From: Samsoniella hepiali
Taxonomy: Eukaryota; Ascomycota; Sordariomycetes; Hypocreales; Cordycipitaceae
Reading direction: 5' to 3'
Assembly: GCA_001455915.2 (NCBI GenBank)
Contig: LNDK02000024.1
Coordinates: forward strand, 1,736,001-1,800,000
Length of the DNA: 64,000 nt
Shown: positions 43,826 to 55,215 of the stretch, one piece after another
Layout of the letters: every line of letters starts with the position of its first letter
Position numbering within the stretch: the stretch's first letter is position 1
Notes under the pieces: model-generated
Database searches by the model: none
Seen by the model: only the letters and a program-made list of their open reading frames with translations
Told to the model about the DNA's origin: nothing
Program-made: the position numbers and the translations under genes

Positions 43826-45237
43826 TCATACCTTGAATTTCCGCGGATCCAGCTTCTCGATATCCGCACTCGTCGCCTCGCCGTCCAGCACAATCTCCGC
43901 CATCAGCTTGCCCGTCGCCGGCGCGTTCTGGATCCCCCAGCAGGTATGCCCCGACGCCACGTACAGGCCCGGCACCACCGACCTGCCGACCAGCGGCCCG
44001 CTCTCCTGCCCGAAGCGCATGTGCCGCGGGAGGTAGCAGGCCTGCTTGGCCTTGATGGGCGCGGCGCCGAGCACGGGGCTAAAGGTGCCGACATAGGCCG
44101 CCAGGTCGTCGCAGAGCGCCTCGTCGTGGCGCACGTCGTCGACGACGTCGGGCAGCGGGACCAGCGTGTCGGGCTCACCTGCAGACCAGACTTCTCGTTA
44201 GTTTTCCGTATTTTTCCCCACGTGGCTTGGACATGTTGGGCTGAGCATCTTACCGCAGGCATAGGCCTCGTTGAACGGGCGCGCGTAAATCTCGGGGTCG
44301 ACCCGGCCCTTGTGCATCCTCTTCTCGCCCTTGGCGGCGCGGTGCGCGGGGACGAAGCTTCGCGGCAGCTCCACGTCGGTGAAGACGGCAAAAGCGCTGA
44401 CATCGGCCTCGTACACGACGCTGTGCGCGCGCAGGCCGTCGACCTTGGACCGCGGCAGCAGCTTGCCCGTCCACGGTCCGGCCGCGACGACGAGGTCCGT
44501 CACGCCGTCCAGCGTCACCGTCGCGCCCGTCGCGCGGTCCGTGTATTCAACTCCCGTCACCTTGTCATTGGCCACGTTGATCCCGGTGACGTGTGCTTTT
44601 GTCCGTGTCTGGACGCCGGCCGCCGCCGCGAGGCTGGCCATGGACAGGGTAAAGTGGTACGGGTGCACCTGCGCCGTGTCGACGGCGCCGCCGCGGCCCA
44701 TCTCGGACCAGTCCAGTACCACGTCCCGGTCGACCCAGTCAAGCGCCTCCGGCAGAGGCGCGTCCTGGAGAGAGGCCTGCGCGGTGGTGTCCTGCTTCGG
44801 CAGCTTCTCCCACGTCTTGCCCTCTTCCCTGGCAGCGGCGGCGGCGATCCTCTTTTGCATCTCGGCAATCTTGCTCTCGGGGACAGAGGCCTCGATACTC
44901 CCGCATTGAACCTTGCGGTACCCCCACTTCTCGGCGCCGTTGTGCTCGGCGGCGAGCTCAGCATGCAGCTTGTACGACAGTGGGACGAGGCATGACGGGT
45001 AAGCCCAGAGGGCGAGCAGGCCGCCCGCCTTGCCGGATGCGCCGGTGGCAATGGCTGACCCGGCTTCGAGGATGGTGATGCTGTGCAGGGCCGGGTTGAA
45101 CTTGGGGTGGCGCGTGAGGAAGTAGGCGGTGGTGTTGCCAATGATGCCGCCGCCTGCGAAAACATGGTCAGCGAGAGCGTTTGGTACGGGGCTGCTGCCA
45201 CTGACCTATAATGACAATGTTGCGCTTTCCGTCCATC
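43826..45237 (-). CDS. TDA3: FAD-dependent oxidoreductase, Tda3-like (DAO family)
   Basis: Flavoprotein of 427 residues in the D-amino-acid/sarcosine-oxidase fold. Yeast Tda3 is linked to late-endosome trafficking and its oxidase substrate is not settled. Exons are 45237-45207, 45153-44254 and 44178-43826; introns are 53 and 75 nt. Intron 1 cuts the FAD Rossmann motif: NIVIIG before it and GGIIGNTTAYFL after it. Further landmarks are ILEAGSAIATGASGKAGGLL (flavin-proximal), DLVVAAGPWTGKLLP and the C-terminal PGLYVASGHTCWGIQNAPAT then GKLMAEIVLDG, which closes the FAD site. The SGKAGGLLA stretch is characteristic of this subgroup. Gene order places it divergent from glutathione peroxidase with an 825-bp promoter between. 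Confidence 0.88.
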
Positions 45238-46062
45238 TTTCCTCGTCTCTTGGTAGCTTGATGAGAGACTCTATCTTACTTGAGCCTCATGCGCTCGTAT
45301 GCAAGTAGGACGTTGAGATGTGAAACGGGTGTGAGATCGATCGGTTTGCGAATGCATGACGCAGGCGGGGTCCAGAGCCCCGCCAGAGGGAGTGGTGGTG
45401 GTAAATGCACTCGAGCACGCAGCGTGAAGTAAAGAGAGAATAGGATGGATCAAGTATACGGAATTTGAGTCAATGTTATAGAAAGTATTAGTTTTCTACT
45501 AGTGGTGTCAATTCGTACGTCTGGCGGAGCCGCACAGGAGCATGTAATTGAGCCTGTCATGATGTAATGTCGCAGCTAGAAATGCTGATTTAGCACACCA
45601 CAATCATTACAATGTCTCGAACCTAGGTCTCTGACGCCAGACATTACGAGCCTCAAATTATTGTGCATTTCTTTTCCATAAAGGTGATATCGTTGACAGC
45701 TGACATTGGACGCGGGCCGGGACAACACAGGGCCGACTGTTGCGTGACGAAACAGCTCACGGCCCAGAAAAAAAACGTCTCCCAGGCTTCGTCCTGGCAT
45801 CCTCATTCGCTCCCGCGCCAGAGCTGCAAGCTATCTGCTGCCGTGATCCACCGAGGCCGAGGCTCTGTTCGAAGCTCTCAATTCCAAATACTAAGGTAGT
45901 GAACATTTTTTGCGACCGCAGAGCTTGCTGTGCACGCAGTGAATACAGCACAGAGCAGCAAAGAAAAGCCAAGTCTTCTGTTTTCCTGGGAAAAAAGAAA
46001 ATTATCAAAATCGGCAAGCCGAGACAAAAAATAGTTTCGAAATTGTCCAATTTTCAAGAGAC
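45238..46062. promoter_or_regulatory. Divergent promoter between the Tda3-like gene and glutathione peroxidase
   Basis: This 825-bp region lies between two redox-related genes. It contains a perfect 7-bp inverted repeat AATGTCT/AGACATT (about 45611-45645) around a TCGAACCTAGG segment. The segment superficially resembles a tRNA T-arm, but no full tRNA can be folded. No coding frame is credible. Confidence 0.45.
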
Positions 46063-46948
46063 ATGCGCACCACGACAGCTCTTCGGATAGGGAGCCTCCG
46101 GGCAGCTTCGTCATGGCGGGGTGGGGTGGCGATGGCTGCCGCCGTGCCGTCTTTTCTTAAAGTCCGTCGCTACCTCTCACCGTTTGCCTCTGCCCATCCT
46201 ACTGTCCATTCGCCTTTAAACCCTTCCTTTTTCCCATTTACGAGACAATACAGCTCTGCGACCAACAACATGTCTTCTGCGACTACCTTTTACGACTTCA
46301 AGCCGCTTGACAGTAAGCTCCCCATCTCCCCTGCGCCAAGCTACCCCGCCATGTTCCCGCAACCTCTCCGGCCGAACCGAACTCTCAGCGACAGCATCTC
46401 TGCGCAGATGCCGACGCCTGTTGATGGCGCGGAATTCGCTCCGTCTATACTGATCCTTGCTGACATATTTCCTAACAGAGCGCGGCCAGGAGGTGGCCCT
46501 CTCCGACTACCGCGGCAAGGTCGTCCTCATCGTCAACACGGCCTCCAAGTGCGGCTTCACCGGCCAGTACGCCGGCCTCGAAAAGATTTACAAGTCCATC
46601 ACCGCCAAGAACCCCGACGACTTTGTCGTCCTCGGCTTCCCCTGCAACCAGTTTGGCGCCCAGGAGCCCGGCACCGACGACGAGATTCAGAGCTTCTGCC
46701 AGGTCAACTACGGCGTCAGCTTCCCCATCCTGCAAAAGATTGACGTCAACGGCGACAAGGCCGCGCCGCTCTACGAGTGGCTCAAGGGCGAGCGCCCCGG
46801 CCTGCTCGGCCTCAAGCGCATCAAGTGGAACTTTGAAAAGTTCCTGGTCGGCCGCGACGGCAAGGTCGTCAACCGCTGGGCGAGCACCACCAGCCCCGAG
46901 TCGCTGGAGAAGGAGATTGTCGCCGAGATTAACAAAAAGGCCGCCTGA
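46063..46948 (+). CDS. Glutathione peroxidase (Gpx3/Hyr1 type) with optional mitochondrial presequence
   Basis: Thioredoxin-dependent-type peroxidase that reduces H2O2 and lipid peroxides; yeast homologue Gpx3 also senses peroxide for Yap1. Exons are 46063-46312 and 46479-46948 with a 166-nt intron (GTAAGC ... ACAG). The full form has 239 residues. The peroxidatic Cys lies in NTASKCGFTGQY, the FPCNQFGAQEPG loop holds the resolving Cys region and the Gln, and WNFEKFLVG holds the catalytic Trp/Asn. The first 69 residues (MRTTTALRIGSLRAASSWRG, ending near RQYSSATNN) are Arg/Ser-rich and acid-free, like a mitochondrial presequence. A second in-frame ATG at 46270, in good context, would give a 170-residue cytosolic form matching the usual family length. 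Confidence 0.93.
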
Positions 46949-49900
46949 CTGCCGGGAGATGCGGCAGACAAGGCCAAGATGTGAGCATCAGGGTGCGCCA
47001 GGTTGCACAGAAGTGAACGAGAGGGGCAAACAGATTGTGTAACGTACTTGTGTTACGCTATTATACCAACACCGCTGTCATTCCGCTTATTATTATACCA
47101 AATACAGTATGTTTTGTCATGGCTTGTAGTTGCTCTTCCATTTTGCAATGAGGTTGAGCCAGCAGCTTGTTAGCTACACAATGGTGCAGCCATTTCGCTC
47201 CATCCGAGAATAAACATAAATTAAGCTCCCCAAGCCTCAGCCCTTAGCTAAGTCAATTAAGCAAGCCGACAGATGCAATTTCTCGATGCAACAACGCCCT
47301 CCGGCGCCAAACACCGGCCACAGCCCTACCCTTGATCAAGTTCGTTCAACCCTTCCTTCCTAGCACTACTGGGTAGCCTGCAAATACCCATGGTAAATTG
47401 TGTGAGGCTGTGCAAACAATCTACAGCAGGTCACAATCTCAGCATGCAGCGCCCTACGAACTAGCGGCCGAAGTTGCGCTATGGGCAAGCGCATGGGTGA
47501 TTGTGCGCTGTCGCCAGCCAACAGCGCAGGATTCAGGGTGCATGCCTTCGGTGCCGCCATCACGGGCGTTGGTGGAAGCTGTTGGCTTGGCTTGGCTTTG
47601 GCTTGGGGTCTCACTACTCTATCCAAGACACCACGAAGAAGGCACAGCCAAAAGAAGGAAAAAAAAATCCGAATGGGTTGGCAAGGCTTGCGACCTGAAA
47701 CCCCTGAATCTACGGATACGTCACTGCTGATTTTGAAACGAGGCCGGGTTCAGATTTCGGAAGGAATCCCCAGTAGCGACCAGGTGGCCCATGTTCGGTG
47801 TAAGGGAGAATGGGGAAATTGATTTGCAGAATTACCAACTAAGTCAGCCAAACGAGCAGGGATGGCAGCAGAAGTCAAGCGCCCGAACAAGGCAGGCAAG
47901 AGGCAAGCAGGGTCCGATAATCCATGTTCAAAGACAGAGTTAAAATAGAGAGCGCCGAGCAGGTCTGTTGCCCTGCTAGTAAATGCTACCCAATTGCTGT
48001 CAATTTTGAAGAATACCTACTGGCAGAGAGTGCCAAATCTAATCTGTTACTGAGTACAGTGCAAAAATTAATGCAGGTACAGATACGGTTGCACAATAGG
48101 GAAAGCTCGGACCACTGGGGGCTTGCAGGATCTCGGCACCTTAATAATAAGAGCCTCTTATTAATAAACCCTCCCTCCGTTTGCAAACGCGCTCCCCTCC
48201 AGAGACACGACGAATGCAAAGAAAAAAGTTGACAGGAAAAATGGAAATGACTTGAGGTATGGTTTGGACGGAATGCGCCCTTCAATACAACAGCTTTTTT
48301 AGAGTTCAGCCACCCAGCTCTCCCCCGCATGGGCATTCATGCGTACGAAGTCGTGGCGTCTACACCACGTCCAAACAGCAAAGGAAAAAACTTGCACCAT
48401 CGCTCTCAACCCGCCTTTGGTTGGTCTTATTTGCAGTTATGTTAATTGTCCGAAATCAGCCAGATAAAATGACTTTGCCCCAGACATGGTAGAGCGAGCA
48501 AGGAAAAAAAAAAAAAGCAAGGATGGCCCACCGACAAGTCAAAAACAAGGCCCCTCTCCTGACGATCCAGGGGCAAGAAGACGTCACTGCAAACAAGGGC
48601 CAGCTAGGGCGCAAGGGCTCGAGGAAACGAAATGCAGCGGGCAAAAAAAATGGTCAGCCAGGCCCCTACTTTTTACAGGAAGCGGCCGCCTGTGCACCAA
48701 TCGGCGACGGTCGGTGGACCACTCCTCCAGCTCAAAGCCAAGGCGATCACTGCGGAATGGTCGTGGGCACGTTCCCCCCCTGCGTCGGGAGGGTGGAAAC
48801 ATTCTCGCGCCGAGGCCAAGCAGCTGGCGGTAGGCACGGCCTCGGGTGGACGTTGCGGCCCCAGCAATCTCCCAAACGAGGTTTGGAGCGGCTGACCGAC
48901 TGTTGCTACAGGCTATCGAAAAGGCTAATCAGAGGCTTCAGAACCCCCCAGCGTCCCCTCTGGGCACCGGGCGCTGTCTGCTGCCGCCAGTGTGGCTCAG
49001 CAAGACACGTATAATCTGTACGCAGATGAGAATAGCAACGAGATCCCACGGCACGGGCCCTCCTGTCTCATTCGCTCATCGACCCCCTGGCCTCATTTCG
49101 CAGTCACCAGCCTACTGCACCGACTACGTCCGGCCAAGAGGGTGTCACCTCGGAGGGCTAAAAGAGTCCTCATGAACAGCCTATTAGTACAGGTTGCGTG
49201 GGCTGAATTCCATACGACGCCTCGCAGCTTGGCAGTGGATAGCTCTGGACTAGCTGGGGCAGCCACAATGACAGCCAAAAGACAGGCTCGCAGGGAGAAA
49301 AAAGCAGTCGTCAGACTCCCTCACAGCATGACTGGCTTGGTTGTTCCTGGCGAAGCCTCCACAACTATCCACCTTCCCGCACCTCCTGTTACACGCCACC
49401 CCACAATCTACAACCTGGGGACCCGCAAACTCTCTTTTGGTCGCTTTCTGTCAGGCGGCGTTGCTGACAAGTTGACAGGCTACCCCTGTCAGGGTCGGGT
49501 CGCACAATGCCAGTGCCTGGCGCGCCGGCATGCTGGCATGCTGGATAGCTCCCGTCAGGATGAGACAACATCTACACGTCCAGACGAATACCTCCCCGAC
49601 CTTACGGGATGCCAGTGCTAGTTTCTTGAATCTTCAGGGCGCCCTCATGTTTCACGGACGGGCTATACGTTGGTCCATGGCTAAAGAAAGATGCTCACAT
49701 TGACAACACCTTTTGGTCGCCACGGACAGAAGAGGAAGTCTTTAAACTTTTGTTCCTCCGCGCCCGGCCGGCGGTCCAGGCCACCCACACAGCCAGTATA
49801 TTGTAACCCACAATCCCAACTGCATAAACCTGCACTGCGTTCAACCGCCGAAGGCAGTCGTGGATACCCTTAATGCTGCTCTTAATTTCCACAAGGCGCT

Positions 49901-50313
49901 ACTAACTAGCCAGGCACACCCCTGCTGGCAGCTCACGACGAACCACGATAGAGCGTGAGAGCCGCTAAACTTAGACCTCGTCTGGCCCACTTGGCATGCT
50001 CGAGGCAAGATTTCGCACATTTGCCCTGCCTGTATGCCCAAGCAAGCCAGCCAATGTAGGGTTCCCGTGCGTTGCCGCCTAGTCTTGTCTCGCCGGCCCG
50101 TTATATACACTCTTTGCCCGGCTCCCTGCGCCGTGCTCTGACTTTTAGAGCTTTCTTCTCTTGTGTTTCTTGTTAAACCCTTTCCTTGTCTTTCTTTATA
50201 TCCAACTACCAACAGTCTTTTTATTTCTTAATATTGTCCTATTTTTTCTTTCTTCCGTCGGTTGGTCACTCTTTACGCCAGCCTTTGTTTGAATCCGAAA
50301 CAGTAGCATCAAC
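46949..50313. other. 3.4-kb gene-free region upstream of the aspartic protease
   Basis: Several open frames exist (for example 48992-49621, +), but none shows domains, a consistent splice structure or fungal codon bias. The right 200 bp contains the protease core promoter (TATATA at 50102-50107) and CT-rich leader. The rest may be regulatory DNA or unrecognised non-coding transcription. Confidence 0.5.
50102..50107 (+). promoter_or_regulatory. TATA box of the aspartic protease gene
   Basis: TATATA lies 212 nt before the ATG and is followed by a pyrimidine-rich leader (CTTTTT, TTTCTTG, TTCTTTC runs), typical of fungal secreted-protein genes. Confidence 0.45.
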
Positions 50314-52730
50314 ATGCGCTCTTCTTTTCTTTCGGCCGCGGCGGCCCTGCCGCTGGCCGCTCACGCACTCGACCTCGACAACAAGTTTTACGAGGGACCC
50401 GGCGTGGTGCGCTTTCCCCTCTCCGGCAACAAGGACGCGCTCGACAGGCACATGCGCCGCCAGTCCGAGGCTGGCCTCGACAACCGCAAGACGGGCTTCT
50501 TCTACACCATTGACCTCGAGATCGGCACCCCCCCTCAGACCGTCGCCGTCAACTTTGATACCGGCTCCTCTGAGCTCTGGGTGAACCCCAACTGCGCCAA
50601 GGCGTCCGACGAGGCGTACTGCAAGACCTTTGGCGCTTTTGGCAAGTCGGCTTCGTGGACCAGCCTCAACCAGAACACCACGCTCAAGTATGGTCGCGGC
50701 CACGCCGACATTGAGTACGGCTACGACTATGTCACTGTCGGCAGTAAGTTTGATTTGCAAAGAATTGATCCCGCAACCCGCCAATCGGCTTCTTTTGAAC
50801 ATAAATTAACACGGACCTCGCAGCCTCCAAGATCAACCAGCAGACCTTTGGTGTTGCCCAGGACTCCGAGTTCGCCACGACTGGTATCATGGGTGTCGGC
50901 CCCAACCTGCGCGGCTGGGACAGCCCCTACCCTTACGTTCTTGACAACCTGTACACGCAAAAGTTCATCAACAGCCGCGCCTTCTCCCTGGATCTCCGCC
51001 AGGTGACCAGCTCGCGCGGTGCCGCCGTCTTTGGTGGCATCGACACCAAGAAGTTCAAGGGTCCCCTCGTGAAGAAGGACATTATCCCCGCCGCCTCCTC
51101 CCCCGACGGCAAGACGCGTTACTGGGCGTCTTGCGACAGCATCAGCATCAACAAGGAGGACGGCACCAAGCTGGACGTCCAGACCGCACCCCAGGCGTAC
51201 CTCTTTGACTCGGGCTACACCATCAGCGCGCTGCCCACGACCGTCTTCAACGAGCTCCTCAAGGCGTTCCCCTCGGCCCAGAAGGAGGCCAGCGGCCAGT
51301 ACATTGTCGACTGCGCCGTCGCCAGCGCCAAGGGCTCCCTCGACTTCAAGTTTGGCAACGCCACCGTCGCCGTCTCGTACAATGACTTCATCTGGCAGCA
51401 GCCCGACTTCAACACATGCGTGCTCGGCGCCACCGCCGACGACAAGATGCCCGTGCTCGGCGACACCTTCCTGCGCGCCGCCTACGTCGTCTACGACTGG
51501 GACAACCGCGCTCTGCACTTTGCGGCCGCCGATGACTGCGGTTCCAACCTGGTCGCCATCGGCTCCGGTCCTGGCGCTGTTGGCGTGACCGAGGGTGAGT
51601 GCGGCAAGCCTGCGCCTACCTCGACCAGCACTTCTAGTGTCCCGACCTCGACCTCGACCTCCACGTCGAGCACCACCACCTCGTCCAGCACTACCACCTC
51701 GTCCAGCTCGAGCATTCCTACCTCGTTCACCAACTCTACCGTCCCTGTCTCCACGACCTCGTCCACGACCTCGACCTCGTCCACTAGCTCTGCTGTTCTG
51801 AGCTCGTCCGCCAACTCTACCGTCACTACTACCTCGTCGTCCAGAGCCCCCAGCTCGAACGCTGCCACCTCGTCGACCAGCTCTAGCGTGCCTGCAGCGT
51901 CCTCCGGCTCCAGCGCTGCCACCTCGAGCGGCGCTCCCGTCACTCCCTCGACTCGCTTCCCCACGCTCAGCGTCACCAGCACCCAGGGCGTCACCGGCAC
52001 TGGCGTGTCTACTGGTGCGTCCGGCACCGGCACTGGTGTCCCCAGCAAGAGCGCCACGACGTACACGTCTATTGTCAAGTCGACGCGCACGCACACCATC
52101 ACCTCGTGCGCGCCCACCGTCACCAACTGCCCCGTCGGCAAGGTCACCACCGAGGTCATTACCTCGTACACCACCTGGTGCCCCGAAAACAACAAGACCA
52201 AGCCTACCAGCACCGCCAGCATCAGCACCAGCAGCACCAGCGCTTACACCAAGCCCCCGTGCCCCGAGGTCACACTCACCTTTGTCATCCCCAAGACTTA
52301 CTACTGCACCAAGGGCCAGCCTGGCTGCACCGAGGGCGAGGCGGTTGTCACCTCCCACCCGGCCACCGTTGTGCCCATCACCCCCGCGGCCACGCCGACG
52401 CCCATCCCCGGCTGTGTCGACTGCCACCCCAAGCAGCCCGCCCAGCCTGCGCCGGCTCCTTCCGCGCCTGCTGGTGTCGTTCCCGTTGCTGTGAACCCTC
52501 ACCCCGTCCAGACCACCCAGCAGGTCCCGGCCCAGAGCACCCCCGTCGCCCAGCCTCCTACGACGACGCCTGCTCCCAAGCCCGTCCAGCCCTCGACGAC
52601 CCTTGCTTCCGTCAAGCCTTCCGGCACCGGTGCTCCCGTCTCCAGCCAGCCCCCGATCGCCGCTGGCGCCGCCGGTCTCTACATCCCCGGCCTCGCCGCC
52701 GTGGCTGCCGCTCTCGTCGCTGCCATGTAA
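50314..52730 (+). CDS. GPI-anchored-type pepsin-like aspartic protease with a long wall-protein tail
   Basis: Secreted aspartyl endopeptidase of the A1 family (yapsin/Opsb-like), 778 residues. Exons are 50314-50743 and 50824-52730 with an 80-nt intron. A signal peptide (MRSSFLSAAAALPLAAHA) and short prosegment ending near HMRRQ are followed by the catalytic core (about residues 60-405). The first active-site motif is NFDTGSSELWVN (Asp82); the second is LFDSGYTISAL (Asp272), with Tyr at the position usually Thr. From about 408 on the protein is Ser/Thr-rich. It then has a Cys-containing segment (TITSCAPTVTNCPVG ... YTTWCPE, about 560-600) like those in fungal surface adhesins, then a Pro-rich stretch and a hydrophobic GPI-type C terminus. 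It probably acts at the wall, processing or shedding surface proteins. Confidence 0.9.
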
Positions 52731-55200
52731 ATAGCAGGCTGTTGTAAATTTTGCTAGCATACAGAAACGGTGGATCTTTCGTGGAAAGACGTTGAACTTA
52801 TAGGGAATACGCTGATAGACTTTTAATTTTCTTTTTATATTGCAAGGCTGGAACACTCCTTTTTCTTTATGAAATATTGGGAATATAGATTCATAGGTCC
52901 TTTGTATAATTTGATGGGGGCTGCAAACGCAGCTTTTGCTTGTTGTGTTATAGAGACAAGAAAAAGAATGATTGAAAAGCAAGGCTCATTTTTTTTTTTT
53001 AATGAGAGCTTGCTTCGTGTATATACTGCTTTTTTAACAATGCCAAGTTTATTTCTGCATTCCGGAGGGGATCAACTGTGACGGTGCTGCCCTTTTTGTC
53101 TATTTGCTCAGGGTCCTCTGCCCCTCGTGTGCCGCTTTCCTTTGACTTGTTCATTGCTCACTTCTCTTACTCGTCCTCGGTATCAGCCCGTCTTTGTGTC
53201 ATGAAAGCACCCGATTGAATGTAGAGCTCGAGGGCGGGAGGAGTATAGAGCTACAAGTCCCTCGCGAACAGCTGTGATTGAGCCGTGGTAGTATTTCCGA
53301 GTATTCACTTGTCAGTAAAAGGGATCTGTCAAAAATATATCGTGCAATATCGATGTAATCCTCCTCTAATCAGGGTGATTAGATCTGGAAATGAAAACAC
53401 TGGACCTTGATTGTTGTGCCTCGGGATCGTCGTGACACTCATGCGAATGCGACCCAAGAAGCCTCCATACAAAAACATAAAAGATGGACAAATTTTTCAC
53501 CAAAGCAAGACTTTATCGGATCCGTAATTATATCTCCAACATATTCAGCAACTTAGAAACAGTTTCAATCGTCACCTTCTTACTTGACATTGGTTCATGT
53601 TGTTACGACCAAGTCTGTACGTCGCGCTACCCTACAGGGCCTCGACGCACCGGCCCTCGACCTCCGTCTTACGAAATAGCCCGAGACTCTATGCCGACGA
53701 TTACACAGAGAAAAACAATGCAATTTGCTGGGCTGTTGATGACGTGGTGTAAGAAAAAAACGATTCATCATATTTTACATTTCAACCGAATCCAAATTTA
53801 GATTGTGTCACCATCGTAACGTGTTATCAACCGGGCGAGTTCCCCGCCTACACGAAACAGAAAGAGAACTGCCATTTTTTTCAGCATGCCCAGCTCAACC
53901 GTAGCCCTTGTTCATTAAACTCAATTTATGCTTTTTTTTAGTCACAAAAGGGATAAAAGGAAAACGCCAAGTACTTCTGGAAAGAAAGAAAAAGCGCCTG
54001 CCTCCTCTGCCCAGCCACACCAATTGCCCCAAGCTCTTGGCAGCAAAGACGCACGTGGCGGCGAGACACGCAGCAAGGCCTTGCTTTCAACCCCCCCCTT
54101 CCCCCTCGTCAGAAATCCGGGGTAAAACAGCACATAGTAAACCTGGCAATTAACATGAGTCATTAATTTATCTGCACGCTCGGAAATTACTACCACGAGA
54201 GAAATAAGCCGCATCTCGAGGCCACCACAACACGTAACAGGGAACAAGAGTGTGGTTGTTGCGGTGGTGGTGGTCGCATGTATGCCAAGCCATGCGGGCT
54301 GTTGCATGGCGCGGGACGCTTTCCCGTCTACAACCAGGGGGTGGTCTGCTGGCCCCAGCCATGTTTTCTTTTACCCGCTGCCATCCGCATATAAACGGTC
54401 AAAAAGGCAACCCAGGTGGGTGGCACAGGGGTGGGACGAGGGGGGGGGCTGCGGAAACCTTTCCTCGATGCTGTTCCCAGGCCGCATCGTGGAGAGACAG
54501 GATGAGAGGCGGAGGCGGCGCGGGGGGGGAGTGGGCGAACTAAAAAGTACCCGGGCGCAGAAAAAGAATGGAAAAAGGGCCATGCCGAGATCTTTGGGTT
54601 GTCAGATTTACATAAACCGGTTGGATAAAAGTACAGACGCACGCCCACTTGGTGTTGAAGCTTCCAGACTGTGGCGAAAAACAGCGGCCAAAGAGCAACG
54701 ATCGTCAGCTAGATACTGTCATACCGTGTGATTGGTTGAGCTGTGAGTTATAGAAGGATAAGGAAGTTTTTCTTCTTCTTGGAGGGGGGCGACGCGCGAG
54801 CAAGGATTAATTGTTGGGGTTACGTCAACACCCGGAACAGGAAGCTTGGAAAAGGAAAGCATTGTTGCTCGCTGTGAGTCTGTCTGAGTCTGTGTGTGTC
54901 TGTGTCGGCGTAGTATGCAGCGTCACGGTTATAGCACAACCTGCCACGTTTTCAGCTATTGCATTCTCTTCATGCAAGCTGTACGAGCAGCGGGAAAAAG
55001 AATCGGGAGGCACAGCGGAGGAAGGGAAAAAACCTGGGGTGCAGTTGATCCGCAGTGCAGCAAGCGGCCCCAAGGGGCTGGCTTTGGCTTTGACTGACGT
55101 TGTAGTTTCCGGCCGTTGATGACCCGGGGGAGGGGGAGGGAACAGAGGGTTAGGAACCGAGAACTGCGCCATGAAACGGAAATGCCTAATTACCCCAAAT

Positions 55201-55215
55201 GGGGGGGGGGGGGGG
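55201..55215 (+). repeat. Poly(G) run, 15 nt
   Basis: There are fifteen consecutive G residues in the desert. Such a run can form G-quadruplex structures and is prone to sequencing and assembly errors, so its exact length should be treated with care. Confidence 0.8.

Noticed and set aside
48992..49621. A 209-codon plus-strand frame upstream of the protease
   Set aside because: No domain, no splice structure and no fungal codon bias.
50727..52982. A 751-codon open frame on the minus strand, antisense to the aspartic protease
   Set aside because: It is the Gly/Arg-rich mirror of the Ser/Thr-rich tail in the opposite frame; codon bias and domains support only the plus-strand gene.
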